This document shows, piece after piece, positions 36,959-37,085 of a DNA stretch of 37,085 bases (the stretch's first letter is position 1; each line of letters opens with the position of its first letter). This DNA is from Pantoea stewartii subsp. stewartii (GTDB taxonomy: Bacteria > Pseudomonadota > Gammaproteobacteria > Enterobacterales > Enterobacteriaceae). Position numbers and translations under genes: made by a program. Below the pieces are notes generated by a model, which did no database searches, had not been told where the DNA came from, and saw only the letters and a list, made by a program, of their open reading frames with translations. The stretch lies in assembly GCF_008801695.1 (NCBI RefSeq), contig NZ_VZPF01000054.1:1-37085 (forward strand). The letters are read 5' to 3'.

Positions 36959-37085
36959 GGCTTTGTTGAATAAATCGAACTTTTGCTGAGTTGCAGGATC
37001 AGATCACGCATAATCCTGATAATGCAGGCAGTTCCGTGGCTAAGCAGAAATTCAAAATCACCAACTGGTGCAACTACAACAAGGC
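36959..37085 (+). mobile_element. Left end of an IS903-like element (IS5 family), runs off the window
   Basis: It begins with the 18-base IS903 terminal inverted repeat GGCTTTGTTGAATAAATC at 36959-36976 and continues with sequence that closely follows IS903. The start of the transposase reading frame is visible at GTG 37036: VAKQKFKITNW then CNYNKA, against AKQKFKITNWSTYNKA in IS903. The rest is outside the window, so neither completeness nor the target duplication can be judged; the nine bases before it are GGTATTTTG. It inserted 64 bases upstream of the sigma-28 promoter and points away from the chemoreceptor gene. Confidence 0.92.
37036..37085 (+). CDS. IS903-like transposase, N-terminal 16 codons only
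   Basis: The frame opens at GTG 37036 and encodes VAKQKFKITNWCNYNKA up to the window edge (the last codon is incomplete). This is the conserved N-terminus of the IS5-family IS903 DDE transposase, which cuts and pastes the element. The catalytic domain is not in the window. Confidence 0.85.
   Translation, partial: MAKQKFKITNWCNYNK

Overview
The window comes from a motile member of the Enterobacterales. The gene blocks rnpB-rsmI-lpoA-yraN-diaA-dolP, yhaK/yhaJ, pmbA/darP and mpl/fbp, a FliA-type promoter and an IS903-type element all fit Enterobacteriaceae or Erwiniaceae. I cannot fix the genus from sequence alone.

Layout. Bases 1-1443 are a decayed edge: a YhjV-like amino-acid permease that loses homology at about 118, the C-terminal tail of a PLP-dependent dehydratase, and an unreadable stretch. 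Bases 1503-9416 are core genome: an OpgD-like glucan protein, RNase P RNA, the rsmI/lpoA/yraN/diaA/dolP block and pirin-like yhaK. The LysR regulator yhaJ follows at 9546-10445.

Bases 10484-18335 hold the most unusual part, an operon on the minus strand. It matches the poorly characterised cluster known from TIGRFAM names as EF_0829-EF_0839 / AHA_3910-3917. In transcription order it encodes a solitary PRD protein, a glycine-rich SFCGS protein, DUF4312, the membrane proteins DUF4311 and DUF4310, an amidohydrolase, a DgaE-like ammonia-lyase, a DgaF-like aldolase and a BglG-type regulator with PTS domains. The amidohydrolase and the proposed uptake genes are intact. dgaE has an in-frame TGA at codon 90, dgaF an in-frame TAG at codon 94, and the regulator a one-base deletion. 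This strain therefore seems to be losing the pathway from its catabolic and regulatory end.

Bases 18336-30078 carry a complete sulfoquinovose (sulfo-EMP) locus. yihU-T-S-R-Q, a TauE/SafE exporter gene, yihP and yihO run leftward; yihV and csqR run rightward from a shared 166-base control region. Known catalytic residues of YihQ, YihS and YihT are at the same numbered positions as in E. coli. SQ would be released by YihQ, isomerised by YihS, phosphorylated by YihV, cleaved by YihT, and its C3 sulfonate reduced by YihU and exported, possibly by the TauE protein.

Bases 30111-37085 hold cybC, pmbA, darP, a doubly disrupted mpl (homopolymer insertion plus TAG), fbp, a chemoreceptor with a sigma-28 promoter, and the left end of an IS903-like insertion sequence running off the window. 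Several broken genes, most by C:G-to-T:A stops, suggest recent pseudogenisation, or base errors that read data could exclude.
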